From Leifsonia sp. 1010 (GTDB lineage: Bacteria; Actinomycetota; Actinomycetes; Actinomycetales; Microbacteriaceae): a stretch of DNA of 64,000 nucleotides. The DNA lies in the NCBI RefSeq assembly GCF_031455295.1, contig NZ_JAVDSL010000001.1:2108001-2172000 (forward strand), given 5' to 3'. The translations under genes and the position numbers were made by a program. Below, piece by piece: positions 48,876 to 58,304 of the stretch. Positions within the stretch are counted from its first letter, which is position 1; each line of letters starts with the position of its first letter. The notes below the pieces were generated by a model. The model did no database searches and was not told the origin of the DNA. It worked only from the letters and a program-made list of their open reading frames with translations.

Positions 48876-49300
48876 CCGACGGACCGGACGAACAGCACAC
48901 GCGGCCCGAGGGACTGGACGACGCGACGGTGGATGCGCTCGGCAGCCTCAGCGAGGCGCTGGAGGTGGTCGAGCACGCGCGCGGACTGCTGTACGGCTTC
49001 CACCGGCTCACCGGCAAGGCCGACTTCACGCTCGGCGAGGCCGTGGACAAGCTGCGCGACGCCGGTCACGCCGACCTCGCCGACCGTATCGAGCACGAGC
49101 TGGTGGGCCGGAACGTCATCGAGGGCCGGTGGACGTTCCAGATCGTCGAGGACTTCGACGACGGCTACTACGCCCTCTTCCGCGACCTGGAGCGCGAGGC
49201 GCGCGACCGGCTCGCCGGCGGGCGCCGCCACCTCTACGAGGCGGAGCTGAAGGAGCAGCGGCGCACCCACGGGGAGCCGGGCCACGAGGCCCGTCCGTAG
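48872..49300 (+). CDS. Hypothetical protein coupled to mscS
   Basis: I do not recognise a named domain in this 142-residue protein. It is acidic and largely helical, with a pattern such as LSEALEVVEHARGLLYGFHRLTGKADFTLGEAVDKLRDAGHADLADRIEHELVGRNVIEGRWTFQIVEDFDDGYYALFRDLEREARDRL. No membrane helix or signal is present. The ATGA overlap with mscS shows translational coupling, so a link to channel regulation or to membrane stress is conceivable. The family appears in other actinobacteria next to unrelated genes. Confidence 0.75.
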   Translation: MTDGPDEQHTRPEGLDDATVDALGSLSEALEVVEHARGLLYGFHRLTGKADFTLGEAVDKLRDAGHADLADRIEHELVGRNVIEGRWTFQIVEDFDDGYYALFRDLEREARDRLAGGRRHLYEAELKEQRRTHGEPGHEARP

Positions 49301-49357
49301 GCGGCCTCGTCCCCGTCCGCGTTCCTTCCGGTCCCGCTCCCGTCCCGTCCCCGTCCC

Positions 49358-49457
49358 GCAGGAGATCCGCCCGCCTCCGTCGGAGATCCCAGCGTTTCCG
49401 CCCCGAATCTCCATCCCCACCGCGGCCGGTCGGAGATTCGGGGCACTTTCTCCTACG
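49358..49457. repeat. Dispersed ~100-bp palindromic element, copy B
   Basis: This copy closely matches 950-1050. It follows a pyrimidine-rich, CCCGTCC-type tract (49308-49359) and fills the longest gene-free interval of the window (49301-49542). The two GGAGAT words and the inverted CGAATCTCC could pair. I see no coding potential. Confidence 0.7.
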
Positions 49458-49542
49458 TTGCACCCTCCGTGCTGTGGCCCGGGTTCTCCACAGATCCGGT
49501 CCCGTCGGTCCCCGCCTGCGTCTCCGCTGCGAGGCTGCTTGC

Positions 49543-50427
49543 ATGATCGACGAACGAACACTCGAGCGGCTCGGCGGCATCGCGACCGTGCACCAGTTGC
49601 GGGCGGCCGGCGCCTCGGCCGAAGAGCTCACGACGGCCGTGCGCGGCGGAACACTGCGCCGGATGCGGAGGGGCGTCTACGCCCTGCCTGCGGCACAGCC
49701 CGACGCGCTGGCTGCGGTGGTGGCACGCGGGCGGCTGTCGTGCGTGTCGGCTGCGCGGAGTTATGGGCTGTGGGCGGGATACGACCCGCGTCTCCACCTG
49801 CAGTTCTCTCCTCATGCCCGTGCGGGGCCGGAACAGCAGGAGCGGCGCGGCCAGGTTCGGCACTGGCTGCCCACGGAGCGAGGCGACCAGCTCTGGCGGG
49901 TGACCGTCGCCGACTGCCTGCGCTCCGTGGCGCGCTGTGCGGATGAGGAGACCGCGGTGGCGGTGTTCGACACCGCGATCACCGCGGGCCTGGTGAATCC
50001 CGTCACCCTCCGGCGCATCCTCGAAAGCCAGCCGAGCCGGGCCCGGGCCCGGGCGGTGCTGGCGCGTCCGGGGTCGGAATCCGGGGTGGAGTCGATCGTC
50101 CGGCAGCGGCTGCAGGCGCTCGGTCATCTGGTCGAGCAGCAGGTTCATGTTCCCGGAGTCGGCCGGGTGGACATGCGGGTGGACGGCGTTCTCTACCTGG
50201 AGATCGACGGATTCGCGTTCCACGCGGGCCGCGACGCCTTCGAGCGCGATCGGGCACGGGATGCGCACCTCGCGACGGCGGGCAGCGCCCGTTTGCGGGT
50301 CTCCGCTGCCCAGGTGCGGGACGCCTGGCCGAGCGTTCTCCGGTCCATCGAGGCGGTCGTCGCGCACTCGGCGAACTCACAGGATCAGCGGGACCAACCG
50401 GGAGTGCTCGCGTGTTCCATCTACTGA
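49543..50427 (+). CDS. AbiEi-like winged-helix / DUF559 endonuclease-fold protein
   Basis: The 294-residue product fuses an N-terminal AbiEi-type winged-helix antitoxin-like domain (LGGIATVHQLRAAGASAEELTTAVRGGTLRRMRRGVYAL, about 8-46) with a central region and a C-terminal Vsr/DUF559-type domain. The last contains SGVESIVRQRLQALGHLVEQQVHVPGVGRVDMRVDGVLYLEIDGFAFHAGRDAFERDRARD with acidic residues where the nuclease site is expected. The family is common in actinobacteria, usually as an orphan. No AbiEii-type toxin lies next to it, so a working type IV toxin-antitoxin pair is doubtful. A role in DNA processing or defence is possible but unproven. Confidence 0.78.
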   Translation: MIDERTLERLGGIATVHQLRAAGASAEELTTAVRGGTLRRMRRGVYALPAAQPDALAAVVARGRLSCVSAARSYGLWAGYDPRLHLQFSPHARAGPEQQERRGQVRHWLPTERGDQLWRVTVADCLRSVARCADEETAVAVFDTAITAGLVNPVTLRRILESQPSRARARAVLARPGSESGVESIVRQRLQALGHLVEQQVHVPGVGRVDMRVDGVLYLEIDGFAFHAGRDAFERDRARDAHLATAGSARLRVSAAQVRDAWPSVLRSIEAVVAHSANSQDQRDQPGVLACSIY

Positions 50428-50463
50428 CGGCGTCGCAGCCAGCGCGCCGCACGAGGAGGAAAC

Positions 50464-50910
<447 letters not shown>

Positions 50911-50921
50911 GGACACAGAAA

Positions 50922-51431
50922 ATGACTGAGAAGGCCATCCTCGCCGGCGGATGTTTCTGGGGCATGCAGGACCTCATCCGCAAGCTCCCCGGCGTGACCA
51001 GCACCCGCGTCGGCTACACCGGAGGCGACGTCCCCAACGCCACCTACCGCAACCACGGAGCCCATGCCGAGGCGATCGAGATCGAGTACGACCCCGAGCG
51101 GACCACGTACCGCGACCTGCTCGAGTTCTTCTTCCAGATCCACGACCCGTCGACCAAGAACCGTCAGGGCAACGACGTCGGCACCAGCTACCGTTCCGCG
51201 ATCTTCTACGAGAACGACGAGCAGCGCCGAATCGCCGAGGACACCATCGCCGACGTGGACGCGTCAGGGCTGTGGCCCGGCAAGGTCGTCACCGAGGTGA
51301 CCGCCGCCGGTCCGTTCTGGGAGGCCGAGCCGGAGCACCAGGACTACCTGGAGCGCATCCCGTGGGGCTACACCTGCCACTTCGTGCGTCCGGGCTGGAA
51401 GCTGCCCAAGCGCGAGACCGCGGCGAGCTGA
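50922..51431 (+). CDS. msrA: Peptide-methionine (S)-S-oxide reductase MsrA
   Basis: The 169-residue product has the catalytic GCFWG (C11) and the blocks [35 protein letters not shown] and [29 protein letters not shown] second Cys in YTCHF near the C-terminus may resolve the sulfenic acid. AAGGA is located nine bases before the ATG. Together with MsrB it repairs both methionine sulfoxide epimers, probably using thioredoxin. A strong hairpin follows at 51468. Confidence 0.95.
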   Translation: MTEKAILAGGCFWGMQDLIRKLPGVTSTRVGYTGGDVPNATYRNHGAHAEAIEIEYDPERTTYRDLLEFFFQIHDPSTKNRQGNDVGTSYRSAIFYENDEQRRIAEDTIADVDASGLWPGKVVTEVTAAGPFWEAEPEHQDYLERIPWGYTCHFVRPGWKLPKRETAAS

Positions 51432-51467
51432 GCGCTCCGAACGAGCTGAGCGATTCGAGCGATATCG

Positions 51468-51497
51468 CCGGCCGGTGGGCGCACGTCCACCGGCCGG
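51468..51497 (+). terminator. Hairpin terminator after msrA
   Basis: Perfect 11-bp arms CCGGCCGGTGG and CCACCGGCCGG flank an 8-base loop, 36 bases after the msrA stop and 16 bases before the ABC gene start, so it also separates the two operons. Confidence 0.75.
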
Positions 51498-51513
51498 TTG
51501 CCATACTGAGGCG

Positions 51514-52374
51514 GTGAGCAGCGACAGCGCGGTGGCGGTCCGGGGGCTTCGAAAGTCCTACGGATCGTTCGACGCCGTGCGAGGGATCGATTTCGATATC
51601 CACGCGGGCGAGACCTTCGCCCTGCTCGGCCCGAACGGCGCGGGCAAGAGCACCACGATCGAGATCCTCGAGGGATACCGCGACCGGTCTGCGGGAGAGG
51701 TGGCCGTCCTCGGCGTCGACCCGGCCAAGGGCGGCACGAAATGGAAGGCGCGGCTCGGGATCGTCCTGCAGAGCGGCGCGGAGGCGTCGAACGTCACCGT
51801 CCGCGAGCAGCTCACCCACTTCGCGCGGTTCTACCCGAGACCGCGTGACGTCCACGAGGTGATGGAGGCGGTCGGGCTCTCCGACAAGGCCAAAGCACGC
51901 GTCCGCAGCCTCTCCGGAGGTCAGCGGAGGCGGCTCGACGTCGCGCTCGGTGTCATCGGCCGCCCGGAGCTGCTGTTCCTCGACGAGCCCACCACGGGGT
52001 TCGACCCGGAGGCTCGGCACCAGTTCTGGGAGCTGATCCGCTCGCTCAAACGCGAGGGGACCACCATCCTGCTCACCACGCACTACCTCGACGAGGCCGC
52101 GCAACTGAGCGACCGCGCGGCCGTGATCGCCGACGGCCGGCTCGTCGACCTGGGCGCCATCCACCAGCTCGGGGGAACGGCGGCGCGCGTCCCGATCGTG
52201 CGCTGGCGGGATGCAGACGGCACTCAGCGCTCCGAGCGCACCGACACACCCGCGGCCGTCGTCGCACGGCTGACCGCGGCGGCCGGAGGCGAGCCCTCCG
52301 ACCTCGAGGTCATCCGGCCGAGCCTGGAAGACGTCTACCTCGACCTCGTCCAGCGCGCGGGGGCGGAGTCGTGA
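51514..52374 (+). CDS. ABC transporter ATP-binding protein (export, DrrA-like)
   Basis: The 286-residue product has Walker A GPNGAGKST, signature LSGGQRRR, Walker B LLFLDEPTTG and the switch His in LLTTHYLDEAA, in the usual order of ABC-2 type export ATPases of the DrrA/CcmA type. The C-terminal 75 residues form the extra domain of this class. A GTG start at 51514 is preceded by CATACT six bases upstream. It is coupled to its permease by a GTGA overlap. The substrate is not known; drug or lipid export is the usual role. Confidence 0.92.
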   Translation: MSSDSAVAVRGLRKSYGSFDAVRGIDFDIHAGETFALLGPNGAGKSTTIEILEGYRDRSAGEVAVLGVDPAKGGTKWKARLGIVLQSGAEASNVTVREQLTHFARFYPRPRDVHEVMEAVGLSDKAKARVRSLSGGQRRRLDVALGVIGRPELLFLDEPTTGFDPEARHQFWELIRSLKREGTTILLTTHYLDEAAQLSDRAAVIADGRLVDLGAIHQLGGTAARVPIVRWRDADGTQRSERTDTPAAVVARLTAAAGGEPSDLEVIRPSLEDVYLDLVQRAGAES

Positions 52375-53183
52375 GCGCCCTCGGGCTCGGGGTCGAGCGG
52401 GCCAGGTACGAGACGATCGTCTACTTCCGCCAGCCGGACACGATCTTCTTCACCTTCCTGTTCCCCGTCGTCATGCTCGGCATCTTCTCCGTGGCGTTCC
52501 AGGGGGTGGGGAACGTCGGAGCGGCTCCAGACGGCACCGGCGGCATCAGCCAGGCCGCGTACTACCTGCCCGCCATGATCGCGGCGGGCATCCTGCTCTC
52601 CGGCGTCCAGAACCTCGCCGTCGACATCGCCGGGGAGAAGAGCGACGGCACCCTCAAACGCCTCGGCGGCACCCCGCTGCCGGTGCTCTCCTACTTCATC
52701 GGCAAGATGGGGCAGGTGCTCGCCACGAGCGTGCTGCAGATCGGCCTGCTGCTCGTCGTCGCCCGGTTCGCGTTCGACGTCGCCCTCCCGACCGAAGCCG
52801 AGCTCTGGGTGCGGTTCGCGTGGATCTACCTGCTCAGCATCGTGACATCCGCCGTGCTCGGGATCGCGTTGTCCTCCATTCCGCGCACCGGGCGGAGCGC
52901 CACCGCCGTCATCATCCCGATCGTCCTGATCCTGCAGTTCATCTCCGGCGTCTACATCCCGTTCAACGTCCTCCCCGACTGGCTGCAGAACGTCGCCAGC
53001 GTCTTCCCGCTGAAGTGGATCGCCGAGGGGATGCGCAGCGTCTTCCTGCCGTCGAACTTCGAGGCGCAGGAACCGGGAGGGAGCTGGCAGCTCGCCGGGA
53101 TCGCGATCGTGCTCTCGGTGTGGCTCGTCGTCGGTCTGCTGGCGAGTCGGGTCACGTTCCGCTGGATCCGCAAGGACACCTGA
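52371..53183 (+). CDS. ABC-2 type transporter permease
   Basis: The 270-residue product has six predicted helices with the ABC-2 signature (IAGEKSDGTLKRLGGTPLPVLSYFIGKM, then RTGRSATAVIIPIVLILQFISGVYIPFNVLPDWLQNVASVFPLKWIAEGMR). It forms an exporter with the preceding ATPase. Its stop converges with the RNA methyltransferase gene, 13 bases away. Confidence 0.92.
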   Translation: MSALGLGVERARYETIVYFRQPDTIFFTFLFPVVMLGIFSVAFQGVGNVGAAPDGTGGISQAAYYLPAMIAAGILLSGVQNLAVDIAGEKSDGTLKRLGGTPLPVLSYFIGKMGQVLATSVLQIGLLLVVARFAFDVALPTEAELWVRFAWIYLLSIVTSAVLGIALSSIPRTGRSATAVIIPIVLILQFISGVYIPFNVLPDWLQNVASVFPLKWIAEGMRSVFLPSNFEAQEPGGSWQLAGIAIVLSVWLVVGLLASRVTFRWIRKDT

Positions 53184-53196
53184 GCGGACGCGTCGC

Positions 53197-54321
53197 TCAG
53201 CGGCGCTCGAGCAGCACCGCCACCTCCATGTGCCCGGTCTGCGGGAACATGTCGAGCACCCGGCCGGCCCGGACGCGGTACGAGGGCATCCGCGCCAGGT
53301 CGTGCGCGAGGCTCTTCGGGTTGCAGCTGGAGTACACGACGCTGCCGACTCCGGATCCCTCGAGCCACCCGGCGAGTTCCGTGCCGATCCCGCGACGCGG
53401 CGGATTCACGATCACGAGCTCGGGAGCCGCCGCCGCGGACACGGCGAACGCCGTCGCGTCGCCGGCACGGAATGCCACCTGCGGCAGTCCGGCAGCGGCG
53501 GCGGTCGCCCGGGCACTGCGTACGGCCTCCCGGCTGGTCTCGACGCCGACCACCCGGCGTCCGGGCGCTGCGACGTGCAGGGCGAACCCGCCGACGCCGC
53601 AGTAGAGGTCCCACACCGACGCCGGGCCGATCTCGTCGACCCAGGCCGCGACCTGCCCGTAGAGGGCGGTGGCGACGTCCGTGTTGGTTTGGAAGAAGCT
53701 CTGCGGCCGGAGGCGCAGCGACACGGGTCCGAGACGCATCGTGAGGGTGGACTCCCGGGTGAGCACGACCTCCGTGTCGCCCTCCACCACCGCCTTGTGC
53801 TCCGGCTGCACGTTCACCGTGACGACGCGTGCGTTCGGCAGGTCGCCCAGCAGCCGGTCGAGGCCGGCGCGGACGCGCGCGACCGTCTGCTCCGAGCGGG
53901 CGACGAAGCGCACCATGAGCTCGTGGTCCGGCGACTCGGTGACGAGCACGTACTTCAGCTCGCCCTGGCGCTCGGGCACGCGGTACGGCTCCAGGCGCTG
54001 CCGCGTGATGAACCGCGCGAGCACGGGTAACGCGGCGCGGATGCCGGGGGAGCAGATGCCGCATTCACGCAGGTCTACGCCGCGGCCGGCTTCGTCGAGG
54101 ATGCCGATGGTCGGCTGCTCCACGGTGCCGCCGATCACCATCTTGGCCTTGTTGCGGTACCCCGCTTCGGCGCTCGCGACGGGAGCGAGCCAGGTGGCGT
54201 CGCCGTACGGGGCGAGCAGCTCGCGGGCCAGGCGGTCCTTGCCGTCGAGCTGCTCCGCGTACGGGACGCCCATCAGCGTGCACGAGCGGCACACGCCGGC
54301 GTCGAAGTAGGAGCAGTCCAT
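53197..54321 (-). CDS. rlmC: 23S rRNA (uracil-C5)-methyltransferase (RlmC/RumB-like)
   Basis: The 374-residue product is a class I SAM-dependent RNA m5U methyltransferase of the TrmA/RlmC/RlmD family. Cysteines C3, C11, C14 and C87 (in MDCSYFDAGVCRSC and ECGIC) suit a 4Fe-4S cluster. The SAM site is VWDLYCGVGGFALHVA, with nucleophile Cys in VYSSCNPKSLAHDL and the terminal MFPQTGHMEVAVLLERR. The short N-terminus lacking a TRAM domain supports RlmC rather than RlmD; the exact target U position is by analogy. The ATG at 54321 is divergent from the fructose operon. Confidence 0.88.
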   Translation of the reverse strand: MDCSYFDAGVCRSCTLMGVPYAEQLDGKDRLARELLAPYGDATWLAPVASAEAGYRNKAKMVIGGTVEQPTIGILDEAGRGVDLRECGICSPGIRAALPVLARFITRQRLEPYRVPERQGELKYVLVTESPDHELMVRFVARSEQTVARVRAGLDRLLGDLPNARVVTVNVQPEHKAVVEGDTEVVLTRESTLTMRLGPVSLRLRPQSFFQTNTDVATALYGQVAAWVDEIGPASVWDLYCGVGGFALHVAAPGRRVVGVETSREAVRSARATAAAAGLPQVAFRAGDATAFAVSAAAAPELVIVNPPRRGIGTELAGWLEGSGVGSVVYSSCNPKSLAHDLARMPSYRVRAGRVLDMFPQTGHMEVAVLLERR

Positions 54322-54357
54322 CGGAGTGTCGATTCTACGGGCCGTGCGGCGACTGCA

Positions 54358-54391
54358 ACAGAAAACCACATCCGTATGTTGTTTTCTCTGT
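54358..54391. promoter_or_regulatory. Candidate operator upstream of the fructose operon
   Basis: AGAAAAC (54360-54366) and GTTTTCT (54381-54387) form a perfect 7-base inverted repeat separated by 14 bases, in an AT-rich stretch of the 112-base interval between rlmC and the DeoR gene. A likely binding site for the DeoR regulator itself; this is inference. Confidence 0.45.
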
Positions 54392-54433
54392 GAACGTGTT
54401 GTAACGTGTGGGAAACCAACGGAGGGACACCGC

Positions 54434-55219
54434 GTGTACGCAATGGAGCGCCAGGGGCTGATCGAGCGGATGCTGCTCGACGACGGCCGTGTCGCCGTCG
54501 TCGATCTCGCCCAGCGATTCGGCGTCACGACCGAGACCGTGCGCCGCGACCTGGACGCCCTCGAGCAGTCCGGAGCACTCCGCCGGGTGCATGGCGGCGC
54601 GGTCGCGATCGACCGCATCAGCACATCCGAGGTCCCGGTCTCCGAACGCTCGGTGCTGCGGGCGGACACCAAGCAGCGCATCGCCGCCCGGGCTCTCGAC
54701 ATGCTCGGCGACGGCTTCCGCGGTTCCCTCTACCTCGACGCGGGCACGACGACGGCCGCCGTCGCCGACCTCCTGCCCGACCGCTTGGCAGGCACACGCG
54801 GGGAGGCCGAGGTCGTCACGCACTCGCTGGCTGTCGCTCCCGCCCTGGCCGGTGCCGAGCGGGTGTCGCTGACCGTGATCGGCGGGCGCATCCGCGGGGT
54901 CACCGCCGCCGCGGTCGGCGCCGGAACCGTTCGCTCCATCCACTCGCTGCGGCCGGACATCGTCTTCGTGGGCGCCAACGGCGTCTCGGCCGGCTTCGGC
55001 TTGAGCACCCCGGACCCGGACGAGGCCGCCGTGAAGGAGGCCATCGTCCGCGCTGCGCGCCGGGTCGTCGTCGTCGCCGACTCCAGCAAGTTCCAGCAGG
55101 AGTCGCTCGTCTCCTTCGCGCCGCTCGACGCCATCGACCTGCTCGTGACGGATGCGGCGCCGGAGGGCGCCCTGGCCGAGGCGCTGGCCGAGGCGGATGT
55201 CGAGGTGTGGTCCGCGTGA
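54434..55219 (+). CDS. DeoR/GlpR-family regulator of the fructose operon
   Basis: The 261-residue product has a DeoR HTH (GLIERMLLDDGRVAVVDLAQRFGVTTETVRRDLDALEQSGALRRVHGGAV) and a DeoRC sugar-phosphate domain with the conserved YLDAGTTTAAVADLLP, a VTHSLAVAPALAG segment and a DIVFVGANGVSAGFGLSTPDPDEAAVKEAIVRAARRVVVVADSSKF block. GGAGGG lies seven bases upstream of the GTG start. The overlap with the kinase gene (GTGA) and operon order make it a repressor responding to fructose-1-phosphate or a related sugar phosphate; effector inferred. Confidence 0.92.
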   Translation: MYAMERQGLIERMLLDDGRVAVVDLAQRFGVTTETVRRDLDALEQSGALRRVHGGAVAIDRISTSEVPVSERSVLRADTKQRIAARALDMLGDGFRGSLYLDAGTTTAAVADLLPDRLAGTRGEAEVVTHSLAVAPALAGAERVSLTVIGGRIRGVTAAAVGAGTVRSIHSLRPDIVFVGANGVSAGFGLSTPDPDEAAVKEAIVRAARRVVVVADSSKFQQESLVSFAPLDAIDLLVTDAAPEGALAEALAEADVEVWSA

Positions 55220-56166
55220 TCGTCACGTTCACCGCCAACCCGTCCCTCGACCGCTCGGTCACACTCGGCGCCCCGCTGCTGCCGGGGGAGGTCCAGAGCG
55301 CGATCGGGGCGCGGGAGGATGCGGGCGGCAAGGGCATCAATGTCGCCCGGGTGATCGCCGCGGCCGCCGTCCCGGCTCTCGCTGTCCTGCCGCTCGCCGC
55401 GGACGACCCGTTCGGCGTCGCTCTGCACTCCGCCGGTGTGCGCACGCGTCCCGTCCCCATCCACGGCCACGCCCGCGCGAACCTCACCATCACGGACCCG
55501 GCCGGCATCACGACCAAGCTCAACCTCCCGGGCACGGTGCTCGAACCCGCGGAGAGCGCGGCTCTCGTCGCGGCCGTCGTCGATGCGTGCGCGGACGCGC
55601 GCTGGCTCGTCCTGGCCGGATCGCTCCCGCCCGGAGCGGGGGACGATTTCTACGTGACCGTCATCCGGGCGGTCCGCGACCGCTGGCGGGACGACGCACC
55701 GAAGATCGCGGTCGACACGTCGGGCGACGCCCTGCGCGCCGCCGTCTTCGACGGGCATCCGGACCTGATCAAGCCGAACGAGCAGGAGCTCGCCGAGCTG
55801 ACGGGCACGGCCCGGCCGGATCCGGACGGGCTGGTCGACACGGTCCTCGCCGCAGCCGGCCCCCTTGTCCCGGAGACGGTGAGTGCGGCGCTGATCACGC
55901 TCGGCGCGGAGGGGTCCGTCCTCGTCACCGCCGACGGCGCGTTCGTCGCCGAGGCTCCCCGCATCCGGGTGCGGAGCACGGTCGGCGCGGGCGACAGCGC
56001 CCTCGCGGGCTACCTGCTGGCCGACCTCGCCGACGCCGCCCCCGCGGACCGGCTCGTCAATGCGGTCCGTTACGGCTCGGCCGCCGCATCCCTGCCGGGC
56101 ACCCAGGCCCCGCGCCCCCTCGACCTGCCGCCGGGCGACATCCGCGTCGCCGCGCTGCATCCCTGA
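55216..56166 (+). CDS. fruK: 1-phosphofructokinase (PfkB family)
   Basis: The 316-residue product has the PfkB fold with N-terminal FTANPSLDRSV, DAGGKGINVARV and the C-terminal catalytic GAGDSALAGYLL segment. The operon position between the DeoR regulator and the fructose IIABC shows its substrate to be fructose-1-phosphate, phosphorylated to fructose-1,6-bisphosphate. The GTG start overlaps the regulator stop by four bases. Confidence 0.93.
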   Translation: MIVTFTANPSLDRSVTLGAPLLPGEVQSAIGAREDAGGKGINVARVIAAAAVPALAVLPLAADDPFGVALHSAGVRTRPVPIHGHARANLTITDPAGITTKLNLPGTVLEPAESAALVAAVVDACADARWLVLAGSLPPGAGDDFYVTVIRAVRDRWRDDAPKIAVDTSGDALRAAVFDGHPDLIKPNEQELAELTGTARPDPDGLVDTVLAAAGPLVPETVSAALITLGAEGSVLVTADGAFVAEAPRIRVRSTVGAGDSALAGYLLADLADAAPADRLVNAVRYGSAAASLPGTQAPRPLDLPPGDIRVAALHP

Positions 56167-56207
56167 ACCCCACCCACCTGTCACCCCGAACCACCCTGGA
56201 GGACACC

Positions 56208-58304
56208 GTGTCATCGAAGACCATCATCCCCGCACTCGTCGAGCTCGACGTCGGTCACGCGGACAAGAGCGAGGTGATCCGCGAGCTCGCCGCGCACGTC
56301 GTCGCGCAGGGGCGGGCGACGGACGCCGACGCCCTGTTCGAGGACGCATGGGCGCGCGAGCAGAAGGACGAGACCGGGCTGCCGGGCGGCATCGCCATCC
56401 CGCACGCGAAAAGCGCGGCCGTGACCGTGCCGTCCCTGGCGTTCGCCCGGCTGAAGCCCGGCGTCGACTTCGGCGCCTCCGACGGCCCGGCCGACCTCGT
56501 CTTCCTCATCGCCGCCCCCGCCGACGCGGCAGAGACCCACCTCGCGGTGCTCTCGAAGCTCGCCCGCAGCCTCATGCTGGACGAGTTCACGGCTGGTCTC
56601 CGCGCCGCGAAGACGCCGCAGGATGTCGTCGCGCTCGTCGATGAGGCGATCGGCGAGAGCGAGGCGGCGGACACCGGTGCCACGCCTGCCGCCGCCGCGC
56701 CGCAGCCCGCCCACCCGGATGCCGCCGTCGCCGACGGCCTCCTCATCGACGGCCGACCGGCCCGGATCGTCGCCGTCACCTCCTGCGCGACCGGCATCGC
56801 CCACACGTTCATGGCCGCCGACGCGCTCACCGCGGCGGGCAAGAAGTCCGGTGTCGACCTGGTCGTCGAACCACAGGGTTCGAGCGGCTACCAGGCGCTC
56901 CCGCAGAGCGTGATCGACGCCGCCGACGCGGTCATCTTCGCCAACGACGTGGATGTGCGCGAAGAGGCCCGCTTCGCCGGCAAGCCAGTCGTCCGCTCGG
57001 GGGTCAAGCGCGGCATCGAGCAGCCCGCGGCCCTCGTCACGGAGGCGGTCGCCGTCGCGAAGGACCCGAACGGCGCCCGCGTCCAGGCCGGTGCGACCAC
57101 GACGTCCGGCGCATCGTCCGCGCCGTCCCAGAACGTGTCGTGGGGCCGCAACCTCCAGCGCATCCTGCTCACGGGCGTCAGCTACATGATCCCGTTCGTC
57201 GCAGGCGGCGGGCTGTTGGTCGCGATCAGCTTCCTGCCCTTCCTCGGCGGGTACGGCATCGCGCTGGCGCACGGCGACTCCGGCGTGAACAACGCCGTGT
57301 ACACGCTGCAGCACTTCGCGATCTGGAACCTCCCGCCGGAGGGCCTCGGCTACTACCTCGGCGCGATCGCGTTCGAGATCGGCAGCGTGAGCCTCGGCTT
57401 CCTGGTTCCGGCCCTGGCGGGATACATCGCCTTCGCCATCGCCGACCGGCCGGGCATCGCTCCTGGCTTCATCGCCGGCGCGATCGCCGTCTTCATGAAC
57501 GCCGGGTTCCTCGGCGGCCTGGTCGGCGGCCTGCTCGCCGGGTTCGCGGCCTGGCTCATCGGGCGTCCCACCGTCCCGCGCTGGCTCCGCGGCCTCATGC
57601 CGGTGGTGATCATCCCGCTCGGGGCGTCCATCATCGCGTCCGGACTGATGCTCCTCATCCTCGGTGCTCCGATCGCCTGGCTGATGACCCAGCTGAACGG
57701 GTTCCTCAACGGCCTGACCGGCGGCGCGGCGATCGTGCTCGGCATCATCCTCGGACTGATGATGTGCTTCGACCTCGGCGGCCCGGTCAACAAGGTCGCC
57801 TACGCGTTCGCCGTCGCCGGCCTGGCGCAGCAGACGGACGCCAGCTTCCAGGTCATGGCGGCCGTCATGATCGCCGGAATGGTGCCGCCGCTGGGCATGG
57901 CCCTGGCCTCCACCGTCCTCTACCGGCGCGGCTTCACCGAGGTCGAGCGCGAGAACGGCGCGGCCGCCTGGCTGCTCGGCGCCTCGTTCATCTCCGAGGG
58001 CGCTATCCCGTTCGCTGCGGCCGATCCGCTCCGCGTCATCCCCGCCAACCTCGTCGGGGGAGCGGTCGCCGGTGGCCTCGCGATGGCCTTCGCCGTCGAG
58101 TCGCGCGCCCCGCACGGCGGTGTGTTCGTCTTCTTCGCCATCGACCCGCTGTGGGGCTTCCTGCTGGCTCTCGCCGCCGGGACGGTCACCACCGCCCTGA
58201 TCGTCACGGGCCTGAAGCGCTTCACCGCTCCCGGCCGCAGGGTCGCGTCGACCCCGGCCGAGGCCGGCGCCGAGCAGCCGGTCCGCGAGACCGTGGCCGC
58301 ATGA
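56208..58304 (+). CDS. fruA: PTS fructose transporter subunit IIABC
   Basis: The 698-residue fusion contains EIIA (residues 1-150, phospho-His H66 in GGIAIPHAKSAA) and an Ala/Pro linker. EIIB follows (about 180-285, phospho-Cys C193 in VAVTSCATGIAHTFMAAD), then EIIC (320-680) with eight to ten helices including SYMIPFVAGGGLLVAISF and the GGPVNKVAYAFAVAGLA block. It imports fructose as fructose-1-phosphate. A GTG start with GGAGG five bases upstream is used. Its stop overlaps the next ORF by four bases (ATGA). Confidence 0.95.
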   Translation: MSSKTIIPALVELDVGHADKSEVIRELAAHVVAQGRATDADALFEDAWAREQKDETGLPGGIAIPHAKSAAVTVPSLAFARLKPGVDFGASDGPADLVFLIAAPADAAETHLAVLSKLARSLMLDEFTAGLRAAKTPQDVVALVDEAIGESEAADTGATPAAAAPQPAHPDAAVADGLLIDGRPARIVAVTSCATGIAHTFMAADALTAAGKKSGVDLVVEPQGSSGYQALPQSVIDAADAVIFANDVDVREEARFAGKPVVRSGVKRGIEQPAALVTEAVAVAKDPNGARVQAGATTTSGASSAPSQNVSWGRNLQRILLTGVSYMIPFVAGGGLLVAISFLPFLGGYGIALAHGDSGVNNAVYTLQHFAIWNLPPEGLGYYLGAIAFEIGSVSLGFLVPALAGYIAFAIADRPGIAPGFIAGAIAVFMNAGFLGGLVGGLLAGFAAWLIGRPTVPRWLRGLMPVVIIPLGASIIASGLMLLILGAPIAWLMTQLNGFLNGLTGGAAIVLGIILGLMMCFDLGGPVNKVAYAFAVAGLAQQTDASFQVMAAVMIAGMVPPLGMALASTVLYRRGFTEVERENGAAAWLLGASFISEGAIPFAAADPLRVIPANLVGGAVAGGLAMAFAVESRAPHGGVFVFFAIDPLWGFLLALAAGTVTTALIVTGLKRFTAPGRRVASTPAEAGAEQPVRETVAA

